Source of the DNA: Lucinisca nassula | Lineage: Eukaryota; Mollusca; Bivalvia; Lucinida; Lucinidae | DNA: 64,000 nt | Assembly: GCA_963580285.1 (NCBI GenBank) | Contig: OY757011.1 | Coordinates: forward strand, 160,877,908 to 160,941,907 | Direction: 5' to 3' | Shown here: positions 1-12,176 of the stretch, piece after piece | Layout of the letters: each line of letters opens with the position of its first letter | Position numbering within the stretch: the first letter of the stretch is position 1 | The notes under the pieces: model-generated | Databases searched by the model: none | What the model saw: only the letters and a program-made list of their open reading frames with translations | What the model was told of the DNA's origin: nothing | Position numbers and translations under genes: made by a program

Positions 1-1325
1 GGTTGGTTGGATGTAGGTGACAACTTAACATCGCTACATTCTAAATATCAAACTCTGGGCCTCATGGTTTCAGAGATAGACAGTATGAAGTTTGTTATAT
101 ATTATAAGTCTGTGGGAGCTAATGAGTCCCGATGTATGGCCAATTGGGACACCAGAGGCATGTTTGGCAGGATGTAAGTAGGTTGCCACTTAGCATTGCA
201 ACATGCTAAACATCTAAGCTCTGGGCCTTATGGTTTCAGAGAAGAAGAGTTTTGAAGTTTTCCCATTGTTAGTCTATGGGAGTTAATGAGCCTCAGGGCA
301 TGGCCAAATTGGACCCTAGGTACATGGTTGGCAAGATTTATGTTGATCACCACTTAGCGTTGCTATTTACTAAAAATCTAAGCTCTTGGCCTTATGGTTT
401 GAGAGAAGAAGATTTTTCTCTTTATGAGTCTATGAAAGCTAGTGAGCCCAGGGCGTGGCCAATTTGGACCCCTGAGGCATGATCGGCAGGATTTATGTGA
501 GTGACCACTTGACGTTGCTGCATACTAAATATCTTAGCTCTGGGCCTTATGGTTTCAGAGAATATTTTTTTTCCATAAAGTCTATGGATGCTAATAAGCC
601 TCTGGGCGTGGCCAATTTAGACCCCAAGGACATGGTTGGCAGGATTTATGTAGGTGAACACTTGATGTTGCTACAGCTTTGAGCCTTATTGTTTCAGAGA
701 AGAATGTTGAAGTGGATCGCTGTGGTGCAGTGGTATAGCATCGGATTTGAGATCGAGAGGTATCCGGTTCGATCCTCGCAAGTGCCAAGTGTTGTTTCCT
801 TTATCCACATTGCAAAGTACTGGTTCCTACCCAGGAAAAGAGGGCCACTTGGAAGATTAGTACTAGTACTAAATGTGTTACCCTCTATAAATAAAGTCGA
901 TTATTATTGTTATTAAATTTTCCCTTTGTAAGTCTATGGAAGCAATGGGCCATGGGGCATGGCCATGGCGGCAGTTTTTTGTTTTCTGAACAAAATTTCT
1001 TCAAGGAATCTGAAAGAGGTCCACCCAAGAAACAGTCATGCAAGCTAAGAATGAAATCCAATAAGCGGTTTTGGAGAAGATTTTTTAAGATTTTTGTTTT
1101 TAATTTTTGTAGCTTTGTTGCTGTAACAACCAGAGTTCTGCGTGTAACGAAATTCTTTGAAGGAAGTTTGAAGAAGACTATGCAAGGAACGTTCCTGTGA
1201 GGTTTGGTTACAATCAGTCGTGTAGTTTAAAGAAAAGAAAGGGAAAGCACGGACGCACTGACGCACGGACGTACGATGGACACATGACCATAAGCTAAGC
1301 CCCGCTTTGGCTAGTGGAGCTAAAA
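1..1325 (+). mobile_element. Pearl/HINE-like tandem element P1 (right part)
   Basis: About five ~155-165-bp units to position 711, markers at 11, 171, 335, 490 and 644, each with CTCTGGGCCTTATGGTTTCAG and a later TCTATG motif. A tRNA-derived SINE interrupts, and the repeat resumes at about 917. The right end near 1262-1325 has GGACGCACTGACGCACGGAC, a hairpin and GGAGCTAAAA, like the other P elements. The left end lies outside the window. Confidence 0.72.
714..916 (+). mobile_element. tRNA-derived SINE (T1), nested in P1
   Basis: Pol III A box TGGTGCAGTGG at 723-733 and B box GGTTCGATCC at 766-775, followed by an unrelated body and a tail ending ATTATTATTGTTATTAAA. The tandem repeat continues on both sides, so the SINE inserted later. 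Confidence 0.85.
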
Positions 1326-1523
1326 ATTGCGATACTTTTCTTATCTTTGCTCAAAATATAGACACGTTTGAACCACCTCATTGAGGCGGTTCTAAAGAAT
1401 ACCCACAATCAATATTTTACAGCTGAAATAAGAAAAATAAGGTTTACCCCTGTAAACCAGAGTTTTACCGTATAAAAGTGGAGTTCAAAGGGGTCAAAAT
1501 TACATAGGCGTGTTTTCGTGATG
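1323..1523 (+). mobile_element. Family-A fold-back MITE, left-truncated
   Basis: Central hairpin ACCACCTCATTGAGGCGGT, then TAAGGTTTACCCCTGTAAACC and right terminus GTGTTTTCGTGATG at 1510-1523. The left terminus is missing. Confidence 0.75.
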
Positions 1524-1588
1524 TATGTTAGCACCTAAGAAATTCTTAAAATACCTTCAACAACAAATATCTAGAGATAATATAGGCC

Positions 1589-1824
1589 CCGAGATTATAA
1601 AACTTTTTTTCATGCTCAACTCACTTGAGCATGAAATTAGTCCTGCTCACATATTTTAAAATGCCAACAATTGTTGGCATTTTAAAATCTGAGAGCAGGA
1701 CAAGTAACATTCCCTGCTTTCTGTGAAGTAAAAATCGCTCAAATTTCTAGTATTTTAATTTTTATGAGCATCGCAAGTTTTATGCTCAGCTGAGTTGAGC
1801 ATGAAAACAGTTTTATAACCTCGG
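1589..1824. mobile_element. Family-K fold-back element
   Basis: Terminal arms CCGAGATTATAAAAC and GTTTTATAACCTCGG. Inside are subterminal hairpins TCATGCTCAACTCACTTGAG and a central palindrome AAAATGCCAACAATTGTTGG. A second copy lies at 12177-12373. Confidence 0.75.
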
Positions 1825-1926
1825 TGCCAGGAAGACGTTTCAGATTATCAGGAAATGTGTGTTGTGTGTATTCATTAGAATTGCTTCTGTTAGGCACTTC
1901 TATTAGGCGATTCTAATGAATACACA

Positions 1927-2228
1927 TAAGCCCCCGCCCAAAGGGGCTTGAAGAAATATATGGGCTGCATGATGCTTCCACGCAGAGCTGAATCCGGCCC
2001 GCACACTAGTACTGGTAAACCGCTTAGAGGATCTAAGCCTGTCCAGGAACCGCGGTGCGAGGCGGACCGTCCATACTAATAAACCCTATTGGTTTCATTG
2101 GGTGACAGGGCTTGAGATGTCATTTCATCTCAATGTCGGGTAAAAGTCCCACAAAATTGGAAGCAACGTCTCCAAAATGACCTTTACAGTGTTGACGGGG
2201 ACGTTAAACCTCAAATCAAACAAACAAA
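1927..2228 (+). mobile_element. S1 SINE, full length
   Basis: 302 bp, flanked by the 10-bp duplication TGAATACACA (1917-1926, 2229-2238). It starts GCCCCCGCCC and ends ACGTTAAACCTC then a (CAAA)n-type tail. It inserted into the right arm of a family-L hairpin. No convincing tRNA head is present; a weak B-box-like CTGAATCC occurs near the 5' end. Confidence 0.88.
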
Positions 2229-2269
2229 TGAATACACAACAACATACACATATATTATTGCAGCTGCTA

Positions 2270-2375
2270 GTGATTGTTGATTTTAAATTTTGAAGTACTG
2301 TAAAAAAAACCTATATTCAGACCACATTTGGGGCTCTTTTGAACGTTCCCAAAGGTGGTCTCTTACTAGAGAACA
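2270..2375. repeat. Family-F fold-back fragment
   Basis: Contains CAGACCACATTTGG and CCCAAAGGTGGTCTCTTA, parts of the family-F hairpin. Its ends are not preserved. Confidence 0.5.
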
Positions 2376-2446
2376 CCGGATGTGAAAACACAAAGAAACA
2401 ATAACTATATATATATAACCATCTAACTATATGGTTCTAAAATAGA

Positions 2447-3035
2447 AGTGAAAGCAATGATCAGGAATCGATAAAAATTAACCCACACCTCCCACCAGAG
2501 TCACCAGAGGAAATGAAACACGAACACGAAACAACCAGATCCCAATGGAAACACTACCAGCGGAAACCCAAAAGGACAGATACTTTCCTGCCAAATGGCC
2601 AAGTGGCTATCCAAAACAAAAATATATAAGCGAGACGAACTATAACAAAAATAAACCGCGACAGAAGAACCGCCTTTGAACGGTCAGTGGAGTGGAACGG
2701 TTCGATTTTACGTGGCCACAATCCTCGCCCTTACTTCTGTCGTGGCCTAGACAAATACTTTGTTCAGTCCGCACGAAGGCTTGCCTGATGCTCTGTCTCT
2801 GGTCGGGCCCAACTGTCTAACTGTTGGTTTTCTTTTGCTCCAGCATTTCAGTGGTTTCTTGCTGTCGAGTCCTCACCGTTGTTTCATCTCTGTGGTTGTT
2901 TGATTATTTGTGTTCACGGAGATGTTGCACTGATGAGTTAGGAGGCCTTCATGTGGACAGAACAAATTATTTGTCTAATTCGCGACGGAAGTAAGGGAGA
3001 GGATTGTGGCCACGTAAAATCGATTTAACCGTCAT
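2447..3035. mobile_element. Hairpin element Q, copy 1
   Basis: Inverted arms at about 2680-2790 and 2945-3035 (TTTACGTGGCCACAATCCTC and its complement) enclose a loop with GATGCTCTGTCTCTGGTC. The outer left part (2447-2680) is complementary to 7370-7645 of copy 2, so the right outer arm is missing here. Confidence 0.7.
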
Positions 3036-3490
3036 ATAATCTAAGGCCTGACATTAAAGATCGAAGCAAAGTGATACGTAAATCGTACCATGCATAGCAT
3101 TTATGTTCTACCCAATCTTTTTATATCGAAAAATGATCTTACGCAATTGGATTCTGAAGTCATTGCAGGCATTTATATTTTTTTATTTATATACCAAGTC
3201 ACCATAAAATTCGGATCCCGATAGACAGAATTAGACTTGTTAATTTTAGCTGGTCTTAATAGCGGAAAAAAATCACTGTATATTTGCGAGTACACCAAAA
3301 TCGCAGTTTCATATTCCGATAATTGTCTGAATCAGGATTTGAAGATGGGTGTCAGAAAAATGAAAAAAAATGATGTTACCTCAGATTTAGACATTTAGAC
3401 TTCGCTATCAGAGTAAACTTTTAGGCATAAACAGCCAATGTCATTTCTTGCTATATGTCCCTCGTTAGCATGGTGACTCGGTGGAATACG

Positions 3491-3782
3491 CATTACGAAA
3501 ACACGTCTAAACAAATATTTATTACCGCTGAAAAACAAAATTAAAAAAAAGGAAAATTGTAAGATGAAAAATTATGATATTTTTCTTATTTCTGCACAAA
3601 TATAGATTGTTGGTACTCGTTAGAACAGCCTCGTTGAGGCGATTCTAACGAGTGCCCACCATCTATATTTTAAAGCAGAAAAAAGAAAAGTAAGGTTTAC
3701 CCCAGTTTTACTATATAACAGCGGGGTTCAAGTGGGGGAGGGGGTGGGTGTGGGGCGGGGGTCAAAATTAAATAATGATGGT
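3491..3782. mobile_element. Family-A fold-back MITE
   Basis: Left end CATTACGAAAACACG, central hairpin CCTCGTTGAGG, and the usual GTTTACC and AAGGGG-type right half with a G-rich expansion near 3735-3770. The right terminus is decayed. Confidence 0.72.
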
Positions 3783-4640
3783 GAATTTCCGATATTAAGA
3801 CCAGCTAAAATTAAGCCTATTTTTGCTTTTCAAAAGCATATGTAGAATTTTTTGTGCTTACTTCACCCAGTGCCCTCTAGTGAAAGCCACCTTTGAGACT
3901 GTTTAATTGTGGTACAAAAGACGCCAATTCAAAGCTGAAACAGCGTCGTTTCAACTTGAAACAACTTTGAGTGCCTTCAAAGATGTGAATGTTTTTTGTT
4001 GTTGTTTCTGCGAGTTTTTCTAAAGGTGATAATCTGTAAAGCCTGCCTACCGAAGAGATTAATTATTCAAGGCAAGGTGGGGTTTTGCTAAAAGCCTTGT
4101 TTTTAATTACATACCGCCAACTCATAGTTTGCGTGACAGTGCCAACACTAATGGATAATATTGACAAGATTTGAATCTGAGGCATGTCACGGAGAGTTTT
4201 CTTCATGCTATGGTCGCGGTAAGCAAGCATATAGGTCAACTTGAACATTCAACGTGGGTTATAACAACTAGTTTCTGTCTGAAAAACAAATCGAATGATG
4301 TTTTGGTCTAAGTCTGGCTATATCACAGGGTGACTGACAGAATGATCGAAATAGAGCAGTCCTGTCGTGTCAACGGCACTGTAAGGCTTTACTGTACTAA
4401 AGCGTTGTATTTAGTATAGGAATTCTTCGGTCAATTTCAGGATATTTGAGGAACGCCATTACCAGATGATCCTCCTAATGATAATTTTCAATACAGTTAT
4501 CCACATTCTAATGCACGCATTCGGTTGCCTGTTAAAATTGTACTATTTTGCTCAAATTGGCAAGCGCTGCGAGCTGCGTAAAACCAAATGCTACCCATTG
4601 AAAAGCAACGTTACCTGATGGCGTCGGGTTTTCGAAGTTT
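3783..4640. other. No gene seen
   Basis: A family-F terminus (ATTAAGACCAGCTAAAATTA) lies near 3790-3830. The rest is unremarkable A+T-rich sequence with no coding or repeat signal I could support. Confidence 0.5.
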
Positions 4641-4685
4641 TGACGTTAACCAGGCATGCGTCGTGTTACATACACAAGTGCATTA

Positions 4686-4973
4686 AGATGGGCTGCATGA
4701 TGCTTCCACGCAGAGCTGAAACCGACCGCACACGAGTACTGGTAAACCGCTTAGAGGATCTTAGCATGTCCAGGCAAAACGGCGCGAATCGGACCGTCAT
4801 GCTTATAAACCCTAATGGTTTCACTGAGCGATATGGCTTGAGGAGTCACTTCATCTCAATGTCGAGTAAAAGTCTCTCAAAACTAGAAGCAACGTCTCCA
4901 AAATGACATATACAGCGTTGACGGGGGCGTTAAAACCTCAAAACAACCACCAAACAAACAAACAAACAAACAA
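4686..4973 (+). mobile_element. S1 SINE, slightly 5'-truncated
   Basis: 288 bp starting near GGGCTGCATGATGC, ending in a CAAACAAACAAAC tail, flanked by AAGTGCATTA at 4676-4685 and 4974-4983. Its open frames are chance. Confidence 0.88.
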
Positions 4974-4983
4974 AAGTGCATTA

Positions 4984-6553
4984 GATTTCTTTTTCGATTT
5001 ACTAAATCGGTTATGTTTATACACTCAGTGGCCATAAATGAGTTCCCAAAACTGTTTGACGTCGTGATGTATGTAAATCTGTAACTACATTTCAAGATCA
5101 AATTACTGAATAATAAAAGATGCAATACATGTTATGTTTACTAGATGGTATTGTTCATTCATTACCAATAACAAATATAGCATTTTTTCTTAGAAATCTT
5201 GTCATACATAGCGCTGGTATATTCTGCTTTTAGAGTACCGTGGTTTTAAAAATGGCTTCAAAATTCTGTGCTGGCTCACAGATTTCTTCTTATTCTGAAT
5301 GATTAAGATGTTCTCCTATAATCTATATAATATGGGTTACTCTGATGTCTTTTAAGTATGATGGACAGCTAAGAAGCCAAATGTGTTTACATTTTCCCAA
5401 TTGAATTAATACATTATTAGAAGTGGGTGGGGTAATTCTACCCCTGACAGAAAAATAGTTGCTATGGAAACAAGTAAGAAGGCTGCATAGTTTCTATCTA
5501 AATCAGTGGCGCACTCTCTAATATTTTAGTAACAATCATTGAAAAGAAGTTTCTTTCTTTCATAAAGGAAATGAAGTTATCAACGGTGGATAAATGTCTA
5601 GATGGATGGTAGTCTTTATGGGGGTACCCATAGAGATTGACAAATTTATTGGACACTGTTATACAAAACAATGAAGTCTTTTGTAAAAATAAAGTCTAAA
5701 ATAAAGCTTTTAATTAACAATATTTTTTACAAAATTTTACAACATATTTTTATCTTGTTTTATGGAGCGCAAAGAGTGCATGGCTGTTCAAATAAGCGCA
5801 TTGTTTCCTGGATCGACTTGCTGCTTAAATCCCCTAAGATATAATCAAACAAACAGTTTTTGCTAGAAAGTATGATTCAATACCTCTCAAATCAGGTATA
5901 AAACTAAGTTCGTTTTTTGTCTGTTCCCTTGGTGTTTATCACCAAAAATATTTGCTTTTCGGTGATTTTGACGTATTTATGTTCCATCTGAAAGCAGGTA
6001 AGATTTCACATAATGTGTTGTCTCTTGCTAATATTATACACAATCAGAATGTTTTCCAGTATTTTGCCAACATTCTTACCAACTTACATCTAAAAAGATA
6101 AGAGATTGATATTTTTATAAATTTTTTAGTACACCTACCCTGATTTTTCAAAGGAAAGGTGCTAAAATGTATATGCTGTCTGATGTTGCCATGGCAACTG
6201 ATGTCATCATTATTGTAAGAAGTGCTGATGTAAACATATACCCTAAATAATTAGCTGGACCAATTAGCATTTGAGTATGATTTGTAATTAGGTAGAAAAT
6301 TGCAATTCTTTCAGATCATATTTTTCTCAAATTTCTTGTCAGCCATTTTGGGAACTCATTTATGGCTACTGAGTGTATCTTTCGCGCGAATAAGTTATGC
6401 GTTGCCAGGGCAAAATACAACGTTCGACTAGTATTTCTTGACAAACAGGTAAAATATGAAAACTGCATTGACTCTTCGATGTAATGCAAGTTATATTTTT
6501 GTTCTGGATTAAAAACACGTGGTTTCTCTACCAGCAAACTTTGCATATGTATA
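4984..6553. other. No gene seen
   Basis: A+T-rich, few repeats, no open frame with recognisable protein similarity. It is one of the least repetitive stretches in the window. Confidence 0.5.
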
Positions 6554-6822
6554 CATCATGAAAATACGCCTAAGAAATACATTGTAAATTTTTCGCCGAA
6601 AACTCTTAAATTTTAGGATGAAAAATTGTGATATTTTCCTTATTTCTGCTCAAAATATAGATTGTAGGTACACGTTAGAACCGCCTCATCGAGGCGGTTC
6701 TAACGAGTACCCAAAATCTATATTTGAGAGCAAAATAAGAAAAATAAGGTTTACCCATGTAAACCCCAGTTTTACTATATAAAAGCGGGGTTCAACAATT
6801 ATATAGATGTGTTTTCGTGATG
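6554..6822. mobile_element. Family-A fold-back MITE, complete
   Basis: 269 bp with ends CATCATGAAAATACGCC and GTGTTTTCGTGATG. The centre is the perfect hairpin GAACCGCCTCATCGAGGCGG; flanking arms include ACTCCTTATT-type and CTATATTT blocks. Confidence 0.85.
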
Positions 6823-6944
6823 ATGGACAACAGGATTGTATAAGTGGGTACTATAAAAAGGATGATACATTCAATTTCCTTTTAACCGACAGTTGATATA
6901 ACACCAAATCTCGTAAAACGACCATTGGAGATCTCAAAAATCTT

Positions 6945-7045
6945 CTAATCAATACTAAACGAAATAAATGTTGTTGATATTTGTTAGAACCGCTTCGGCG
7001 AAGCGATTCTAACAAATGTCCACAATTTTAGTTTCTTTGAGTAAA
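6945..7045. repeat. Short palindrome related to family A
   Basis: TTGTTAGAACCGCTTCGGCG is followed by AAGCGATTCTAACAA, giving a near-perfect hairpin with short loop. Confidence 0.6.
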
Positions 7046-7107
7046 TTTAAGTAAGGGTACCAGATTTAGTATTCCCTATTATGCTACTGCTTATTGAAAT
7101 TCTTTAT

Positions 7108-7650
7108 TGGAATGTTGGTTGGTGTCTGATGCTCTGTCTCTGGTCGGGCCCATCGGAGTCTAACTGTTGGTTTTCTTTTGCTCCAGCATTAATTTTCAGT
7201 GGTTTCTTGCTGTCGAGTCCTCACCGTTGTTTCGTCTCTTTGGTTGTTTGATTTTTTTGTGTTCACAGAGATGATGCACTGATGAGTTAGAAGCTTTCAT
7301 GCGGACTGAACAAATTATGTTTCTAAATCGCGACGGAAGTAACGGTGAGAATTGTGGCCGCGTAAACCCAGTGGAATTCGTTTCACTGACCGTCCCAAGG
7401 CGGTTCTTCTGTCGCGGTTTATTTTTGTTATGGCTTGTCTTTGAGTGCGTGATTCGCTTATATTATTTTGTTTTGGATAACCAATTGGCCATTTTGTGGG
7501 AAAGTAACTGTCCTTTTAGCTTTCCGCTATTGATATTTTCATTAGGGTCCAGTTGTTTCGCGTTTGTGTTTCTTTCCCTTTGGTGTCTCTGATGGGAGCT
7601 GTGAGATAATTGTATCGATTCCTGATCATTGCCTTCACTTCTATTTTTTA
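7108..7650. mobile_element. Hairpin element Q, copy 2
   Basis: Shares GATGCTCTGTCTCTGGTCGG, GTTTCTTGCTGTCGAGTCCT and CGCGACGGAAGTAA with copy 1, in a different arm order. The open frame inside is chance. Confidence 0.65.
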
Positions 7651-7700
7651 AAGCGGCAAATACTTTAGTACGGCAAAATTGTAGGGAACAAATTACACTA

Positions 7701-7978
7701 CGGAACCCGGAGGGACATGATTTTTTTTAATATGTTGTGCGCACAAGATATTGAGTTGTGCTAGCAACATATTATCTTGTCCGCACAAGATATCTTGTGC
7801 GCACAATATATCAAGTTGTGCGAACAATATAATATGTTGTCCGCACAAGATAAATTATGTCGTCCGCACAAGATAATATCTTGTGCGCACAACATTATAA
7901 TGTATCTTGTTCGCACAACTTAAAATATCTTGTTAGCACAACATATTGAAAAAAAATCATGTCCCTTCCCGGATTCCG
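7701..7978. mobile_element. Family-G TIR element packed with short palindromes
   Basis: 278 bp flanked by TA. The ~45-bp TIRs (GGGACATGATTTTTTTT and complement) enclose an irregular series of TTGTGCGCACAA and TCTTGTCCGCACAAGA units, each itself a palindrome. Confidence 0.85.
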
Positions 7979-8160
7979 TAATATCGTACTGTAGCGAGGT
8001 TCCCTATAAAAGAAATTTCTATACCCTGTGTGAATGTCGAAGATTCTAATCTGGTGTCTTTCACTACTTAAAAAGGATTTCTTTTTATAAAAAAATGTGA
8101 TGTTATTTTGATTCCTATTTCAAACATACAATGTAACTGCTCGTTAGAAACACCGAGATA

Positions 8161-8218
8161 AATATAAATAAATAAAGAAAGAAAGAAAGAGAGAGAGAAA
8201 GAAGCACCGAGATAAATA

Positions 8219-8273
<55 letters not shown>

Positions 8274-8275
8274 AA
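8161..8275 (+). repeat. (AAAT)n microsatellite with GAAA-rich start
   Basis: About 14 consecutive TAAA units from about 8216, preceded by a GAAA/GA tract and a duplicated GATAAATATAAATAAATAAA. Confidence 0.95.
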
Positions 8276-8558
8276 ACTCACCCTTCTGGATTTTGTTGAA
8301 TAGGCGTAGCTGCTCCAGTAAGGCAAATCCATCATCAATCAATTACAGAAGAAAGAAGAAGGCTTCTTTTTTTAATTTCAGCTGTAAAAGGTACAATCGA
8401 TACTGTCACTGCCATATGAATGGTAGACTCGCTGACTCCGATTTTGCTTGATGTGGTTCATCACGATGACCCTTTCTTCTCTGAGTTTCTAAATCTCTTC
8501 CATTCTTTGAATTTTCTTAACAGAAAGAAATGAAAGTAAATTAATGCACTTTTCTAAA

Positions 8559-10332
8559 CAAGAGCTGTCGCATGACAGCATAGCTCGCCTGTTTCGCGCC
8601 TTTAATATACATGTATAAGGTAAAATTACTGAACCTTGAAATATAGGTCACACTCACCTAGATATATTTTGAGGTCAATCATCAGGTCACATGAAACATA
8701 TATTCCAGATATTACATTTCAGAATGAAACAGTGTCTGGATTATAAGGCAAAATCATTGAACCATGAAAATAGGTCACATTGACCTAAGTATATATCAGT
8801 GTCAATCATTTGGTCACATGGAACTTATTATTCAGGTTTGAAGTTTTTCCAAGAAGTAGTATTCAAAATATATGGCACAATCACTGAATCATGTAATATA
8901 GGTCACTTTGATCTAGATATATTTTTATGTCATTCATCGGGTCACATGGAATTGATTATTCAGATATGAAGTGTCTCCATCAAATAGTATTCAAGATATA
9001 AGGCAAAGAAACTGAACCATAAAATAAATGTCAGACTGGCCTACATTTATTTTGAGGTCAAACATCTGTTGTATTGAATTAATATCCCAGGGATAACATT
9101 TCTCCATAAAACAGTATTGAAGATAATAGGCAAAATCACTGAACCATGAAATATATGTCACGCTGACCTAGATATACATTGAGGTAAATCATCGGGTCAC
9201 ATGGAGCTAATAATCCAGATGAGACAATTGTCTATCAAATAGTATTCAAGATAATAGGCAATATCACTGAACCATGAAATATAGGTCACACTGACCTAGA
9301 TATATGCTGAGGTCAATCATGGGGTCACATGGAATAAATATTCCAGGTATGACGCTTCTCCACCAAATAGTATTCAAGATAATAGGCAAAAACACGGAAC
9401 CATGAAATATAGGTCACACTGACCTAGATATATTTTAAGGTCAATCATGGAGTCACATGGAACTAATAACCCAGGTATGACATTTCTCCATCACATGGTA
9501 TTCAATATGCAAAATCACCGAACCATGAAAAATAGGTCACACTGACCTATATATATTTGCGGTCAATTATCCGGTCACATTGAACTAATAATGCAGGTAT
9601 GACATTTCTCCATCAAACAGTATTCAAGATAATGGGCAAAATCACTTAACTATGAAATATAGGTCACAGTGACCTAGATATATTTTGAGGTCAATCATGG
9701 GGTCATATGACACTAATATATCCCAGGTATGAGATTTTCTCAACAAAAAGTCTTCAAGTTATAAGGCAAAATCACTGGACCGTGAAATGTATGTCACCAT
9801 GACCTTCACCCTATTACACTTTTGTTTGGCTGATGTGTATAACTTGTTAGCATAATGGAAAGGTATACAACGAATTACAAAGGTGTCCTAGATTTTGACT
9901 CCTAACCCCACCCCCCCCCCCCCCGAACACACACACACACTAAAATCCCAAGCATGAACCCAGGGGTGTGTTGTGGGTGTGATCTCAGAAGACACTCCCA
10001 GGTATCAAATCTTTGTAAATATGAATGCTTTGTGATGAGTGACTGTTGAGATATAAGCATTTAAAAAACTTCAATGTGTTCTAGATGTTGACCCCCGACC
10101 CCATCCCGGGGCATGTACACAGGGATCTGTTCTGTTTGAACATTAGAAGACACTCCCAGGTACTTAAGTTCCAAATATGACTGCTGTTAGATGAGTGATT
10201 GTTGAGCTATAAGCATTTGAAAAACTTTAACGCAGTGTGACGGGAACGCACAAGCAAACGCGCACGCGGACGACCGAGGTGACAACAATAGCTCTCCATG
10301 TACGCTCGTACTTCGTACAGGCGAGCTAAAAA
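8559..10332 (+). mobile_element. Pearl/HINE-like element P2, complete
   Basis: It starts CAAGAGCTGTCGCATGACAG (hairpin), with AGCTCGCCTG just inside. Ten tandem units of 127-128 bp follow (GAACC markers from 8631 to 9777), then two ~190-bp units of another type (about 9850-10225). The right end has the hairpin GTACGCTCGTACTTCGTAC and CAGGCGAGCT, the inverse of the left motif. Lengths and ends match non-autonomous Helentrons as a class. Confidence 0.8.
9909..9942 (+). repeat. Poly-C tract and short (AC)n
   Basis: A run of about 16 C followed by GAACACACACACACAC, inside the second repeat type of P2. Confidence 0.9.
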
Positions 10333-10339
10333 GAGTTGC

Positions 10340-10555
10340 CCTACCAACACAAAACAGCGGGCCAACGGCGGCCCGACATCGACGTTCGATGCCGGGTTGA
10401 CGTTGGACCGACATCTATTGCTGGCTGAGTGTAGACAGGAAAAAGAACCATTCTTGTAAAAGCCTCGGTTCCGATCGACCGGGGCATCTTTCAAGTTGGA
10501 AACCCAATTATGAGGAGATAACACACCCACATAGTGCATTTTGTCATATCTCTAA
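10340..10555. repeat. Short inverted GGCC/AACG-rich repeats, function unknown
   Basis: GGGCCAACGGCGGCCCGACA and GACGTTCGATGCCGGGTTGA form imperfect inverted repeats (10359-10413). Open frames on the minus strand (to 10539) have no recognisable similarity. Confidence 0.4.
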
Positions 10556-10560
10556 CATAT

Positions 10561-11205
10561 ATGATGAAAAATAGTAATATTGTCTTCTTATACATAGGTT
10601 GTAGGTACTCGTTACGAATACCCACAATATACGTGTTTGAGCAGAGAATAAGAAAAATAATGTATACCCCTGTAAACCCCTTATGAAGGAGTCTTATACT
10701 CCCAAATTATTTTATCTAATTTTTATGGTGCTTTCCGTGACCCAATGTGCTGTAAGTTCGATCGAACATTTTATTGGCTCGAACACAGTTGAGACCATTT
10801 AGATTTTGTTCAGGAAGGGCCAGGTAAAAACCACTAGAGGTTAATAGCGCCAGGTCAGGACAAGGACGCATAATGGGAATAAACAATGGTTAAGGTTATG
10901 CTGTGTGTACTCATTAACATCCCCTTGATGCGGCGAGCATAATGTGTACACGCAACGTACAGTTTCAAGATAATGGTAAGAAAATCTCCTTTTCTCGCCC
11001 TTAGTATTTTGGCCCTGTCTCTTTTATGAAAATGTGTGATATTTTTCTTTTTTCTACTCCAAGACATAGGTAGTGGCGCCTCAAGAATTTTCTTATTTCT
11101 CCTCCAAAACATAGGCTGTGGGCCGCTTCCTTGAGGCGGCCACAGCCTGTCTAAGAGCAGAAATACTGATACGTCGTGGGTATATTGTACAATTACACAT
11201 CCGTG
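10561..11205. repeat. Decayed family-A and family-L fold-backs
   Basis: Fragments with family-A GTAGGTACTCGTTACGAATA near 10600, family-L GCTGTGTGTACTCATTAACA near 10900, and family-A hairpin GCCGCTTCCTTGAGGCGGCC near 11120. They are interleaved and truncated. Confidence 0.55.
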
Positions 11206-11230
11206 TCACCCCCCCCCCCACCCCACCCAG
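11206..11230 (+). repeat. Poly-C with CCCAC units
   Basis: A C-rich low-complexity tract after GTGTCA. Confidence 0.85.
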
Positions 11231-11559
11231 CAAAAGCCGCTCAGTTTTCTTCAGCAAAGATATTAGCATAATTGCCATATTAAATGAGCAAAATTTTAAC
11301 GATGCGCTACTAACGACATCGTTAGTTTTGTTTGAACAACTGGACCCTGGCAAGGAGATAATGTAACCTCATTCAAACGGCCCAGGTCTTATGTCAAAGG
11401 TAGCCCCCATGTCCATATATGGTACAAACCTTTTCAAAATATCTTCTCCTGAACTGCTGTGCCGATTGCTTAAAACGTTGCATGCAACATCAGGTGACAG
11501 AGTCATGCCATATTTGTTTAACATTTTTGTAAATAAAATCTTCCTCCCAATATATAGCA

Positions 11560-11675
11560 GGTGTCCATTTCAAAATGTAGGAGTGTCAGGTTGTGTTTCC
11601 TTCAAAATTTATTTGGAAATTGACTTCAACTGTTTGCCAATTACCCGTTTTGGGATCTCTGGTCCAAAATGGGTT
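11560..11675 (-). repeat. Family-B fold-back fragment
   Basis: Contains GGAGTGTCAGGTTGTGTTTC, CCCGTTTTGGGATCTCTGG and terminal AAATGGGTTAAA, the B right end in reverse. Confidence 0.65.
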
Positions 11676-12160
11676 AAATGATAACCCTAGATGAACCTTG
11701 ACCTATGTGAAGCAAAGTCAAATTTGGCCTAGGTACATCAATGCATTTTCCAGAACACTTATACTCTATGAATGTCAAAAGCCTACGGTCATTCAAAGGC
11801 CACAGATCATTAGAAGTGACTATGACTTTTTCAAGTTTTATTAAATCGAATATGACTGAAGTCGTATTGCATATGGAGCTTGCACTAGATGGAAGACTGA
11901 AGCTACATTCAAATGGGCTAGGCCGCATGACCAAGATGGCCATGGACCATCCTCATGTATGATATTCTGATTCACTTGGAACCTCTGTGCAGACTGCCTT
12001 GAAACTTTGTTTGTAGCGGGATGAACCTCGCCAGAACGGATCGGAATTGTTACGAGGCAATAGAACATATTCTGTTGGGCATGTGCACTCAATGAAGACT
12101 CCGATCAATGCGCAACCTAATCAGAGTACAAGGATGGCAATTGACCGTGGCTTATTCACG
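11676..12160. other. Decayed repeat, no gene seen
   Basis: Weak resemblance to the 766-bp element at 19785-20550 (CCTTGACCTATGTG, GGTCAAA-like and ATGACCAAGATGGCCATGG). No coding region is supported. Confidence 0.4.
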
Positions 12161-12176
12161 CAGACGAGGTCTGGCT

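Noticed and set aside
10207..10539. 110-codon minus-strand frame
   Set aside because: Covers the end of P2 and GGCC-rich inverted repeats; no recognisable domain or splice context.
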